Assembly: GCA_937871985.1 (NCBI GenBank)
Contig: CALMPB010000379.1
Coordinates: forward strand, 1 to 18,151
Direction: 5' to 3'
Origin: an uncultured Burkholderiaceae bacterium
GTDB taxonomy: Bacteria; Pseudomonadota; Gammaproteobacteria; Burkholderiales; Burkholderiaceae
DNA length: 18,151 bases
Of the stretch, positions 1 to 7,807 are shown one piece after another (within the stretch, counting starts at the first letter, position 1; the number at the start of each line of letters is the position of its first letter). The notes beneath the pieces are model-generated. The model was given only the letters and a program-made list of their open reading frames with translations, had not been told where the DNA came from and ran no database searches. Both the position numbers and the translations under genes were made by a program.

Positions 1-53
1 AGGCCGGCCAGCACCAACAAGCCCATCAAGACGGCGGGATCGATCTGGTTCAC
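1..53 (-). CDS. 5' end of an unidentified protein, cut by the window edge
   Basis: The frame opens with GTG at 51-53 on the minus strand, and an AAGGA ribosome binding site (61-65) sits seven bases upstream. The visible residues read MNQIDPAVLMGLLVLAG and remain open to the window edge. The run of Leu, Val, Ala and Gly from residue 8 could start a membrane helix or a signal anchor. It lies 24 bases after the panB stop on the same strand, so it is probably co-transcribed with panB. Too little is visible to name a family. The start is supported only by the ribosome binding site and the open frame. Confidence 0.4.
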   Translation of the reverse strand, partial: MNQIDPAVLMGLLVLAG

Positions 54-77
54 GCTTGTATCCTTGTCACGATGCCG

Positions 78-902
78 TTATGGCTTTTTCACGCCGAAGC
101 AATTGTCCAGCGTGGGGAAGCTTCCTTCGCGCACGCCGGTGGCGTACTGCTCGGCGGCGGTGCGGATCACGGCGCCCACGTCGGCGAACTGCCGGGCGAA
201 CTTGGGGATGCGCGTGCCGCTAAGGCCCAGGATGTCTTCGGTAACCAGCACCTGGCCGTCGCAATCGGGGGAAGCGCCTATGCCTATGGTGGGAATCGAC
301 AGCCGCTGGGTAATGCGGCGCGCCAGGCCCTCGGCCACGCCCTCGAGCACCACGCCGAAAGCGCCGGCCTGTTCGTGCGCGATGGCGTCGTTAAAGATGC
401 GTTCGGCCGCTTCCTCGGTAAGGCCCTGCGCCTTGAAGCCACCCATGGTGTTCACATATTGCGGCATCAGGCCCACGTGCGCCAGCACGGGAATGCCCCG
501 CTCGACCAGGAACCGCGTGGTGGGGGCCAGGGCGGCTCCGCCTTCCATCTTGATGCCGTCGGCGCCGCTGCTGCTCATGGCCATGGCGCAATTGCGGAAC
601 GCTTGTTCCGGCGATTCCTGGTAGCTGCCGAAGGGCATGTCCACGATGACGCAGGCATGCTGGGTGGAACGCACCACCGCCGCCGCCTGGAAGGCCATTT
701 GCTCGGCCGTGATGGTCAGCGTGTTGGGCAGCGCGTACCCCACCATGGCGGTCGAATCACCGACCAGGATCATGTCGAGATAATCGTCCAACAAGCGCGC
801 AATTGGCGCAATATAGGCCGTAAGAGAGGCGATTTTCTTTTTCCCCTTGTAAGCCGTCAATTGCGGCACGCTGATGCGTTTCACCTCGGTGTGTACACTC
901 AT
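78..902 (-). CDS. panB: 3-methyl-2-oxobutanoate hydroxymethyltransferase (ketopantoate hydroxymethyltransferase)
   Basis: PanB transfers a hydroxymethyl group from 5,10-methylenetetrahydrofolate to alpha-ketoisovalerate, giving ketopantoate, the first committed step of pantothenate and coenzyme A synthesis in the cytoplasm. The 274-residue product is close to the family length of about 264. It shows the TIM-barrel signatures in order: VGDS with D49, VDMPFGSY with D88, KMEGG with E120 (the three metal/substrate positions), the conserved HVGLMPQ at 142-148, and VLEG with E188 as the likely catalytic glutamate. The ATG at 900-902 is preceded by TGGAG six bases upstream. No panC lies next to it in this window, so the usual panBC pairing is not seen here. 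Identification is secure. Confidence 0.96.
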   Translation of the reverse strand: MSVHTEVKRISVPQLTAYKGKKKIASLTAYIAPIARLLDDYLDMILVGDSTAMVGYALPNTLTITAEQMAFQAAAVVRSTQHACVIVDMPFGSYQESPEQAFRNCAMAMSSSGADGIKMEGGAALAPTTRFLVERGIPVLAHVGLMPQYVNTMGGFKAQGLTEEAAERIFNDAIAHEQAGAFGVVLEGVAEGLARRITQRLSIPTIGIGASPDCDGQVLVTEDILGLSGTRIPKFARQFADVGAVIRTAAEQYATGVREGSFPTLDNCFGVKKP

Positions 903-927
903 GTTCGACTCCAGAAATATTCAGCTT

Positions 928-959
928 GCGCCGGCGCGCGCCCGGTTTCGGACCGGCGC
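928..959 (-). promoter_or_regulatory. GC-rich dyad in the panB leader region
   Basis: Seven-base arms GCGCCGG (928-934) and CCGGCGC (953-959) flank an 18-base loop, and a smaller CCGGT/ACCGG hairpin lies inside. The dyad lies 25 to 60 bases upstream of the panB start. It could fold in the panB leader RNA. The region is strongly GC-rich, so chance pairing is likely and no known riboswitch is recognised. Confidence 0.15.
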
Positions 960-988
960 CTTGCCGCAAAAGCGTATTGCAACATACG

Positions 989-994
989 TATAAT
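989..994 (+). promoter_or_regulatory. possible -10 box for the aldo/keto reductase
   Basis: A perfect TATAAT hexamer lies in the divergent 211-base gap between panB and the aldo/keto reductase, overlapping the palindrome ATACGTAT (984-991). No good -35 hexamer is found 16 to 18 bases upstream, so this is either an activator-dependent promoter or chance. It would give a leader of about 110 bases. Confidence 0.25.
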
Positions 995-1113
995 CAAAAC
1001 TACCAACCCGGCGAGACACGCCGCAGGGCCTGAAACAATCAGCATACCCTGCCTGGCGCGCTATTTGGCTGATTCGACCAGCCAAACCACGCGCTAGAAC
1101 TACGGAGAGCACC

Positions 1114-1959
1114 ATGAGCACCATTATGAACACTGTTACGTTTCACGACGGCAATAGCGTACCGCAGCTAGGCTTCGGCGTCTGGCAGATCGACAACTCC
1201 ATTGTCGCCCAAACCATCAAGACCGCCGTGGACGTGGGTTACCGCCTGATCGACACCGCCGCCATCTATGGCAACGAAACGGGCGTGGGCGATGGCATCA
1301 GAACCTGCGGCCTGGATCGCAGCGAGTTGTTCATCACCACCAAGGTCTGGAACGACCGCCATGGCTACGACGAAACGCTGGCGGCCTTCGGCGAGAGCAT
1401 GCAAAAACTGGGGCTGGAATACCTGGATCTATACCTTATCCACTGGCCGGCGCCCAAAATAGGCCTGTATGTTAAAACCTGGGAAGCCTTGATTCAACTT
1501 CGCAACGAAGGGCGCGTCAAATCCATCGGCGTGTGCAATTTCAATATCCCCCACCTGCAAAACCTGCTGGACGAAACCGGCGTGCTGCCGGTCGTCAACC
1601 AGATCGAGCTCAACCCGCGCTTCCAGCAACCCGAACTGCGCGAATATCATGCGGAAAAAGGCATCGTCACCGAATCATGGAGCCCGCTGGGCAACGGCAT
1701 GCTCTGGGAAAACCCCGTGCTGGCCGGCATCGCGCAAAAACATGGCCGCACGGTGGCGCAGGTGATCATCCGCTGGCACACGCAGTTGGGGAACATGGTC
1801 ATTCCGAAGTCCATTACGCCCAGCCGCATCAAGGAAAACTTTCACATCTACGACTTCACGCTGGACAGCGACGACATGAAGGCCATAGGCGCCCTGCACG
1901 ACCCCGAGGCGCGCCACGGCCCCGATCCCGAGCGCTTCCGCCTGCCCAAGGCGGTTTAA
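1114..1959 (+). CDS. aldo/keto reductase (2,5-diketo-D-gluconate reductase-like)
   Basis: This is a cytoplasmic NADPH-dependent (beta/alpha)8-barrel reductase of the AKR superfamily, acting on aldehydes or ketones. The natural substrate cannot be read from sequence. The full catalytic tetrad is present: D47 in the LIDTAAIYGNE segment, Y52, K77 in TTKVWN, and H110 in LIHWP. The cofactor phosphate motif IPKS is at 230-233, followed by SRIKEN. The length of 281 residues is typical of the prokaryotic AKR5-like group. The ATG at 1114 has GGAG six bases upstream; a second in-frame ATG at 1126 lacks this. It is transcribed alone, divergent from panB and convergent with the MFS gene. Family is certain, substrate unknown. 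Confidence 0.92.
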   Translation: MSTIMNTVTFHDGNSVPQLGFGVWQIDNSIVAQTIKTAVDVGYRLIDTAAIYGNETGVGDGIRTCGLDRSELFITTKVWNDRHGYDETLAAFGESMQKLGLEYLDLYLIHWPAPKIGLYVKTWEALIQLRNEGRVKSIGVCNFNIPHLQNLLDETGVLPVVNQIELNPRFQQPELREYHAEKGIVTESWSPLGNGMLWENPVLAGIAQKHGRTVAQVIIRWHTQLGNMVIPKSITPSRIKENFHIYDFTLDSDDMKAIGALHDPEARHGPDPERFRLPKAV

Positions 1960-2030
1960 AGCCGCCCGAGCCCGTTCAAACCCTGCTGCCGGCAGGCCAG
2001 AGAAAGCGCAGAAGCCGCCCTTAGGCCACC

Positions 2031-3464
2031 TCAAACCGCCGCCTGCTGCTCGACAGCGCGCCGGCCGCGCAAAATACTGGCCATGAACACGGCGGCGGCC
2101 GCCGGCGAAAGCGTGAATACCGCAAACAAGGCCAGCGCGGCATGCCGGGTGCCTTCCAGCCCGCCCGGCTGGGTCAGGCCCGCCGCATTGGCGATCATGC
2201 CGCCCAGTGTGGCGCCCAGAGCCATGGCATAAAGCTGAATGGTGATGATGGCCGAAGAAGCCATGTTCTCCTCGCCCGGAGGCGAGGCCTTGAACACCTG
2301 CGTGAGCAAATGCGGCCAGCACATGCCTATGCCCAGCCCCACGCCCAACAGCGGCAGCAACAGCCACCAGACCGCCCCTTGATTCGCGTTCAGATCCGCC
2401 CAGGGCACCAGCACGGCCAGCGCCGCAAGCGCCAAGGCCGACACCAGAGGGCCGCTGCGCAGAAGCTTGCGGGCCGTGGCGGGGCTGCGGCTGGAGCTGG
2501 TGATCGAGCCCAGGGTCCAGCCGGCCGACATCAAGGCGGTCATGTAACCGGCGATCAGCGGCGCATAGCCATGAATGATCTGCAGGAAATACGGCACGAA
2601 CACCTCGACCGTAATGCCTATGCTGAGCAGGCAGACGCAGGCGTACAAGCTGCCCATCCCCCCTTTCAGGGCATAGCCGCCGGTCGGCATCAGGCGCACC
2701 GCGGCGGATTTATCGATACGGGCCACGCCCAGGCCGATGACCAGCCCCACGACGATGCCCAGCGCATTCCACCACACCTGGGACGACAGGCTGGCAATGG
2801 AAATGACCAGCACCGAAGCCACCAGCAAGGCGATTTGCGGCAACGGCACCTTGACCCCCTCGCGCTGCTCCGAGGCCTTGACCGCGATCTGCTGCGTCAC
2901 CAGCCAGGCCAGGCCGGCGCAAAACGGCAGCACCGCCCAGAACGCCCAGCGCCAGTGTCCGGTCTCGGCAAAAATACCGCCGATGGCCGGCCCCGACAGC
3001 GTTGCCACCCCCCACATGCTGGAGGTAAGCCCCGTGGCCAAAGGCCACAAGCGTTCTTCAAAAACAAGGCGGATGGAGGAATAGCTGAGGCCAAGCAACA
3101 ATCCGCCGCCCAAGCCCTGCACGGTGCGTCCCGCCAGCATCCAGCCCATGGTCGGGGCGGCGGCGCACACCGCCGTACCCAACGCAAACAGAATGATGGC
3201 TACCAGAAAAGCGCGGCGCGGCCCGAAGATATGCATGGTCTTGGGCGAAATCGCCGAGCCGAAAATGGACGCGGCCACGAACAGCGTGGTGTTCCAGGCG
3301 TAGTACTCCAGGCCGCCGATATCCTCGACAACGGAAGGCAGTATGGTGGTGGCGATATAGACGTTGACCGCGTGCAGGGCCACGCCGCCGGCCAGGGCAA
3401 TGGAGCGCAGCCCATTGCGCCCGGAGAGCAGCTCGCCCCAGGAGGCTGCTTTGGTATCTTGCAT
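2031..3464 (-). CDS. MFS transporter, DHA2-like (14 predicted TM helices)
   Basis: This is an inner-membrane proton-coupled transporter of the major facilitator superfamily, most likely an exporter. The 477-residue protein shows about fourteen hydrophobic segments: six before residue 200, two extra in the middle (about 209-230 and 232-250), and six after. That is the DHA2 drug:H+ antiporter layout. A GPAIGG motif followed by HWRWAFW, around residues 160-175, resembles the antiporter motif C. The loop 2-3 motif A is degenerate (ISPKTMHIFGPRR). The start at 3464 has only a weak AGG upstream. It lies 55 bases after the LOG-like gene on the same strand, so it may share its transcript. The substrate cannot be inferred. 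Confidence 0.88.
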   Translation of the reverse strand: MQDTKAASWGELLSGRNGLRSIALAGGVALHAVNVYIATTILPSVVEDIGGLEYYAWNTTLFVAASIFGSAISPKTMHIFGPRRAFLVAIILFALGTAVCAAAPTMGWMLAGRTVQGLGGGLLLGLSYSSIRLVFEERLWPLATGLTSSMWGVATLSGPAIGGIFAETGHWRWAFWAVLPFCAGLAWLVTQQIAVKASEQREGVKVPLPQIALLVASVLVISIASLSSQVWWNALGIVVGLVIGLGVARIDKSAAVRLMPTGGYALKGGMGSLYACVCLLSIGITVEVFVPYFLQIIHGYAPLIAGYMTALMSAGWTLGSITSSSRSPATARKLLRSGPLVSALALAALAVLVPWADLNANQGAVWWLLLPLLGVGLGIGMCWPHLLTQVFKASPPGEENMASSAIITIQLYAMALGATLGGMIANAAGLTQPGGLEGTRHAALALFAVFTLSPAAAAVFMASILRGRRAVEQQAAV

Positions 3465-3519
3465 GATTGATGAACCTGATTATTTGATTTAATTGTTGTG
3501 GTGTTATGGGCTGGCGCCC

Positions 3520-4392
3520 CTACGAGCCGCCCATGCCGCAATCCGGATAGAACCGCTCGAGGATTTCGACGATTTCCTCGGCGGTTTCGACAATTTCCAT
3601 CAAGTCCTTGTCTTCGGCATTTATCATACCTTCTTCTATCAGGAAATCCACATCCATGGCCTTGGCCCAGAATTCCTTGCCGACCAGCACGATGGGCATG
3701 CGCGGCACCTTGCGTGTCTGAATAAGGGTAAGCGCCTCGTAAAGCTCGTCCATGGTGCCGAAACCGCCGGGAAACGCCACCAGCGCCCGCGCGCGCATCA
3801 AGAAGTGCATTTTGCGCAGCGCGAAATAATGAAAATGAAAGCACAGCTCGGGGCTGATGTAGGGGTTGGGCTCTTGTTCGTGCTCCAGCGTAATGTTCAG
3901 CCCGATGCTCATGGCGCCCACGTCGTAGGCGCCCCGGTTGCCCGCCTCCATGATCCCCGGGCCGCCCCCAGTCACCACCACGAAATGGCAGGGGCTTTCG
4001 CGCTGGAAGCGGTCGGAAATCAAGGTGGAGAAGCGCCGCGCTTCGTTGTAATAGTGCGAATAGCCCACGCGCTTGCGCGCCCGCCTGAGCTCGCGGCCCA
4101 GTTGCTCGTCTTCGGGCTGGGTTTGCGCCAGTTGCTCGGCGCGCTCCAGTTCCGCCAGCGCGATGTCGGGCGGCACGATCCGGGCGCTGCCGAACACCAC
4201 GACGGTGGAGTCGACCTTGTAATGATGCAGGTAATGCTCGGGCTTGAGCAGCTCGAGCTGCAGGCGCACGGGGCGCAGCGCCGCGCTGGTCATGAAGGCT
4301 TCGTCTTCGAACGCGATCCGGTACGGCACACTGGCCGTCAGCCTGGACTGCATGGCCCGACGCTGCTCATTGGTCAAATCATCGCTGCGCAT
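3520..4392 (-). CDS. LOG family / TIGR00730 Rossmann-fold nucleotide hydrolase-like protein
   Basis: LOG proteins cleave the N-glycosidic bond of nucleoside 5'-monophosphates, releasing the base and ribose 5-phosphate; older annotations call them lysine decarboxylases. The diagnostic motifs are TGGGPGIME at 141-149, the RK pair at 193-194, and PGGFGTMDE at 208-216 with its catalytic glutamate. At 290 residues it exceeds ordinary LOG proteins (about 190) by an N-terminal extension of roughly 100 residues and a C-terminal tail. The ATG at 4392 is chosen because GAGG lies seven bases upstream. A longer reading from a TTG at 4440 has no such site and would almost touch slyX. Neighbours are slyX upstream and the MFS gene downstream on the same strand. 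The bacterial substrate is not known from sequence. Confidence 0.88.
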   Translation of the reverse strand: MRSDDLTNEQRRAMQSRLTASVPYRIAFEDEAFMTSAALRPVRLQLELLKPEHYLHHYKVDSTVVVFGSARIVPPDIALAELERAEQLAQTQPEDEQLGRELRRARKRVGYSHYYNEARRFSTLISDRFQRESPCHFVVVTGGGPGIMEAGNRGAYDVGAMSIGLNITLEHEQEPNPYISPELCFHFHYFALRKMHFLMRARALVAFPGGFGTMDELYEALTLIQTRKVPRMPIVLVGKEFWAKAMDVDFLIEEGMINAEDKDLMEIVETAEEIVEILERFYPDCGMGGS

Positions 4393-4399
4393 GTCATCG

Positions 4400-4403
4400 C
4401 CTC
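4400..4403 (-). promoter_or_regulatory. ribosome binding site deciding the LOG-like start
   Basis: GAGG on the minus strand, seven bases before the ATG at 4392. It supports this start over the upstream in-frame TTG at 4440. Confidence 0.6.
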
Positions 4404-4440
4404 GCTGTGGGTTGCATGGTTTTCGGCATGTTCGCTTCAA

Positions 4441-4644
4441 TCAATAATGCGGCGGTTTTTCCTGCGCGTAAGGGTCGGCCCCGCCCGAGCCATCGTCCAT
4501 GCGTTTTGCCATGAGCCGGCACAGGGCCTGCAGCTCGTCGATCTGCTTTTGCTGGCGATAAACGGCCAGGCTTAGTTCCTGGGTCAAATCTTCCTGGCGT
4601 GTCAGCTTGATTTCAAGCTCGATAATGCGTTGTTCGTCGATCAC
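4441..4644 (-). CDS. slyX: SlyX family protein
   Basis: This is a 67-residue protein that is almost entirely predicted coiled coil (heptad-like Ile/Leu spacing through EQRIIELEIKLTRQEDLT), followed by an acidic and proline-rich tail ending in PPHY. That pattern and size are typical of SlyX, a small cytoplasmic protein of unknown function widespread in proteobacteria. The GTG at 4642-4644 is chosen because it gives the family-length protein and has AGG eight bases upstream. The frame extends further upstream to 4758, but the added residues are not SlyX-like. The gene lies between fdxA and the LOG-like gene on the same strand, with gaps of 139 and 48 bases. Confidence 0.8.
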   Translation of the reverse strand: MIDEQRIIELEIKLTRQEDLTQELSLAVYRQQKQIDELQALCRLMAKRMDDGSGGADPYAQEKPPHY

Positions 4645-4783
4645 AGGCTTACCTGTCCGAAGGGGAAAACCACAGTGTAGCTCGGAGGCCCGTGCCGGCC
4701 GCGGCCCGCATTGTGCTCCGTTCCGCGGAAGGCCCCGCGTGCCGGTGCTCCGGCCCACGGGCGCGGCAACCTAGAGGAGAAGC

Positions 4784-5113
4784 TCAGCGCCGCAGGAGCG
4801 ACAGCTTGTCTTTGACGCCCGCCCACTTTTCATGATCAGGCAGGGGGGCTTTGGCACGCGACAGGCGTTTCCATGCCGGGTCGGCGGCAAGCTCGCGGTT
4901 GATTTCGAGAAAATGGCGCTGGTCGGGAGGCAGGTCGTGGTCGCTGAAGATGGCGCCGACCGGACACTCGGCAACGCAGATGGAGCAATCGATGCACTCG
5001 TCGGGATTGATCACCAGGAAATTCGGCCCCTCCAGAAAGCAGTCCATGGGGCAGACGTTGACGCAATCCGTATATTTGCACTGGATGCACGCTTCGGTTA
5101 CTACAAAAGTCAT
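4784..5113 (-). CDS. fdxA: 7Fe ferredoxin FdxA
   Basis: This is a cytoplasmic electron carrier with one [3Fe-4S] and one [4Fe-4S] cluster. The 109 residues match the Azotobacter FdI/FdxA class in length and pattern. By alignment to that class, C9, C17 and C50 hold the 3Fe cluster, while C21, C40, C43 and C46 hold the 4Fe cluster. C12 and C25 are the free cysteines also seen in the family. The C-terminal half (about 60-109) is the usual charged tail ending in SLLRR. The start ATG at 5111-5113 has only a weak purine-rich site. It is divergent from the amidotransferase operon, 122 bases away, and heads the leftward run with slyX. Confidence 0.95.
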   Translation of the reverse strand: MTFVVTEACIQCKYTDCVNVCPMDCFLEGPNFLVINPDECIDCSICVAECPVGAIFSDHDLPPDQRHFLEINRELAADPAWKRLSRAKAPLPDHEKWAGVKDKLSLLRR

Positions 5114-5139
5114 TCGTGGCGTTCTTTATGAAAGCACCT

Positions 5140-5145
5140 ATTGTA
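5140..5145 (-). promoter_or_regulatory. possible -10 box for fdxA
   Basis: TACAAT on the minus strand, 26 bases upstream of the fdxA ATG. The hexamer 17 bases further upstream (ACCTAT, 5163-5168) is a poor -35. Placement in the divergent gap is reasonable, but the match is partial. Confidence 0.3.
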
Positions 5146-5235
5146 CTAAAGCCGTATTTCATATAGGTGAATAAGCATCGCCACGCCCGGCCTTTAATGC
5201 GCCTGTAATTTAAAACCCGTTATCCTGAAAAGATC

Positions 5236-6105
5236 ATGTGTGAGTTGTTTGCATTATCAGCCAGTTCCCCCGTGCTTGTTCGCTATGATCTCGACAGATT
5301 CGCGGCGGAGGGCGGCGAACGGCACCAGAACCGAGACGGCTGGGGCATTGTGTTTTCAGAAGGGCTGGACGCGCATTATTTCCGCGAAGCCGCCCCCGCC
5401 GCCAACAGCCCGCTCGATCGCTTCGTGCGCGCGCACGCCGAACCCCACGCCATCACCGTGGCGCACGTGCGGCGGGCATCGTCGGGAACCAAGTCGCTGG
5501 CCAATACGCACCCCTTTCGCCGCACCGTGCACGGCCGCCTTCAGCATTTCGCGCATAACGGAACGCTTCACGACATCGAGCAAACCCCGGAGGCGCAAGC
5601 CCTGGTTGGCGACAGGGTTGGCGAGACCGACAGCGAGCTCGCATTCCTCGTTCTGCTCGACCGCGTGGCCCGGCTGGCTCCCGAAGCCGCCGATCATGCC
5701 GCGCGATTCAGGGTCTTCCGCGACTTCTGCATCGATATGGCCAAGCTCGGGTCGGCGAATTTCCTGTGGCTGGACGGCGACGTACTGTTCGTCCATGCCG
5801 ATCGCCGAAAGCATGAAACCGAACATGGCCTTTCGGAACCCATGGCGCCGGGCCTGCACATCATGCGCCCAAAACCCGGCACACTGGGAGGCATACATGA
5901 ATGCCGCGGCGCCGTCCTGCAAAACCCGCCCGAACATCTTGTCGTCTTCGCCAGCGTCGCGCTGAGCGACGGGCCGTGGGAACCGCTGCCGCAAGGAAGC
6001 GTTCTGGCCGTCCGCGAAGGCAACGTCGTGTTCCACGAACAAACCATCGCCGCCCAAGGCGGCGCTTCCATCCGGCCCAAGGAGTCCGTCCCGCCCTCCC
6101 GATAA
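5236..6105 (+). CDS. class II glutamine amidotransferase, YafJ-like
   Basis: This is an Ntn-type glutaminase domain protein of 289 residues. After removal of Met1, Cys2 is the N-terminal nucleophile that releases ammonia from glutamine. Family signatures are MCELFALS at the start, NRDGWG at 32-37, HVRRA at 77-81, NTHPF at 90-94, HNGT at 107-110 (oxyanion asparagine N108) and GETDSE at 129-134. There is no synthase or transferase domain on this chain, so ammonia must be used by a partner or simply released. The next gene, 25 bases downstream, encodes a glutamate-synthase-like domain, which is suggestive. The start must be 5236 because the cysteine must follow Met1; the ribosome binding site is weak. 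The acceptor is unknown. Confidence 0.9.
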   Translation: MCELFALSASSPVLVRYDLDRFAAEGGERHQNRDGWGIVFSEGLDAHYFREAAPAANSPLDRFVRAHAEPHAITVAHVRRASSGTKSLANTHPFRRTVHGRLQHFAHNGTLHDIEQTPEAQALVGDRVGETDSELAFLVLLDRVARLAPEAADHAARFRVFRDFCIDMAKLGSANFLWLDGDVLFVHADRRKHETEHGLSEPMAPGLHIMRPKPGTLGGIHECRGAVLQNPPEHLVVFASVALSDGPWEPLPQGSVLAVREGNVVFHEQTIAAQGGASIRPKESVPPSR

Positions 6106-6130
6106 CGACAGAAACCCTGAAAGGAGCCAT

Positions 6131-7780
6131 ATGCTCGGAACCTTGAAACGCGCGCTCATTCCCGTCGCAGCCTTTGTCATCACGCTTCTGGCCGTGGCAC
6201 TGAGCCGGCGCGACGCCAACTGGCTTTGGCTACTGGTGGTTACCTTGCCGCTGGTCCTGCTGGGGCTGTTCGACTGGCTGCAAAGATCCTGGACGATTAC
6301 CCGGAACTACCCCGTAGCGGGCCGCATCCGCTGGATCTTCTACCAACTGCGCCCCTTTTTGCGCGCCTATATCGTCGAAGACAATCTGACCGGCACGCCC
6401 TATCCGTTCGAAGCGCGCAACCTGGTGCACGAACGTGCGCGCGGCCAGACCGACACCCACCCCTTCGGCACCGACCGCAACACCAACAGCCAGGATTACG
6501 AATGGCTCATGCACTCCATTGCGCCTGAAGAAGATCCCGAGCTGGATCCGCGGGTCGAGGTCGGCAATGCGCAAACCAGCAAGCCTTATCAAGCCTCGGT
6601 GCTTAACATCTCGGCCATGAGTTTCGGCGCCTTGTCGGCCAATGCCGTCATGGCCCTGAACCTTGGCGCGAAGCAAGGCAATTTCTACCACGACACCGGC
6701 GAGGGCGGGCTTAGCGACCATCACCTCAAGCACGGCGGCGATCTGGTGTGGGAGCTGGGCTCGGGCTATTTCGGCGCGCGCGACAAGAACGGCCGGTTCG
6801 ACCCGGAACGCTTTCGCGACGGCGCCGCGCACGAGCAGGTCAGGATGACCGAGATCAAGCTCAGCCAGGGCGCCAAGCCGGGCCACGGCGGGCTGCTTCC
6901 GGGGGCCAAGGTGACCGAGGAAATCGCTCGCGTGCGCGGCGTGCCGGCGCACCAGGATTGCCTGTCGCCGCGCGGGCATTCGGCGTTCTCCAATCCCATC
7001 GAGATGCTGGAATTCGCCGCCAGGATGCGGGATCTCTCCGGCGGCAAGCCGGTGGGGCTCAAGCTGTGCATCGGACAACCCTACGAGGTCTTCGCCATCA
7101 TGAAGGCCATGCTGCAAACCGGCATCCGCCCCGAGTTCATCGTGGTGGACGGCGGCGAAGGCGGCACGGGCGCGGCGCCGATCGAGCTTTCCGACTGGGT
7201 GGGCATGCCCCTGACCGAAGGGCTGATCCTGATGCGCAACGCGCTGGTCGGCTGCGGACTCAAGGACGAGGTCAAGCTGGTTGCCAGCGGCAAAGTCTAC
7301 TCGGGCATGGGGCTTACCCGGAACCTCGCCCTGGGCGCCGACTGGTGCAACGCGGCGCGAGCCTTCATGTTCTCCATCGGCTGCATCCAGGCCCAGCGCT
7401 GCCATCTGGGCACCTGTCCCACGGGCGTCACGACCCAGGATCCCGCGCGCCAACGCGGGCTGGTTCCCGAGGTACAGGGCGAGCGCGCCGCGCGTTTCCA
7501 CCGAAAAACCATCGAGGCCCTGACCGACATGGTGGCGGCCGCCGGACTGAAGCACCCTCGCGACCTGCAGCCCCACCACCTCATGCACCGGACAGGGTCG
7601 GAAGCCGCCAGACCCATGGATCGCATTCATCCCTTTCTGCCCAAAGGCGTGTTGCTGGAAGCCCCCGAAGACACGCTCTATGCCGAATGGTGGGCTGCCG
7701 CCCGGGCGGACAGCTTCAAACCCGCCATCGATCTGGTCGTCACCCGCGCCACCGCCGACAACTCGGCCGCCATCTTCTAG
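6131..7780 (+). CDS. membrane-anchored FMN-binding glutamate-synthase-family protein
   Basis: This 549-residue protein carries the GltB central/FMN synthase domain without the glutaminase domain. Two hydrophobic segments (about 8-24 and 31-49) should anchor it in the inner membrane. The TIM-barrel synthase domain follows from about 150 to 490. Key features are SAMSFGALS at 161-169, the GGEGGTGAAP phosphate/FMN loop at 341-350, and C418, C424 and C429 spaced x5 and x4, which is the [3Fe-4S] pattern of GltB. In glutamate synthase this domain adds ammonia to 2-oxoglutarate using electrons from an Fe-S partner. Stand-alone versions are common, but their reaction is largely unproven. AAGGAG lies four bases before the ATG. 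It sits between the amidotransferase and poxB. Confidence 0.9.
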   Translation: MLGTLKRALIPVAAFVITLLAVALSRRDANWLWLLVVTLPLVLLGLFDWLQRSWTITRNYPVAGRIRWIFYQLRPFLRAYIVEDNLTGTPYPFEARNLVHERARGQTDTHPFGTDRNTNSQDYEWLMHSIAPEEDPELDPRVEVGNAQTSKPYQASVLNISAMSFGALSANAVMALNLGAKQGNFYHDTGEGGLSDHHLKHGGDLVWELGSGYFGARDKNGRFDPERFRDGAAHEQVRMTEIKLSQGAKPGHGGLLPGAKVTEEIARVRGVPAHQDCLSPRGHSAFSNPIEMLEFAARMRDLSGGKPVGLKLCIGQPYEVFAIMKAMLQTGIRPEFIVVDGGEGGTGAAPIELSDWVGMPLTEGLILMRNALVGCGLKDEVKLVASGKVYSGMGLTRNLALGADWCNAARAFMFSIGCIQAQRCHLGTCPTGVTTQDPARQRGLVPEVQGERAARFHRKTIEALTDMVAAAGLKHPRDLQPHHLMHRTGSEAARPMDRIHPFLPKGVLLEAPEDTLYAEWWAAARADSFKPAIDLVVTRATADNSAAIF

Positions 7781-7807
7781 AGCCTTCGACACCAAGGAAA
7801 AACCACC

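Noticed and set aside
72..1097. A 341-codon plus-strand frame opposite panB
   Set aside because: PanB on the other strand is complete with all catalytic residues. The plus-strand translation has no recognisable domain.
4393..4440. TTG start giving a 306-residue LOG-like protein
   Set aside because: No ribosome binding site at that TTG. The ATG at 4392 has GAGG at the right distance, and the extra residues are not LOG-like.
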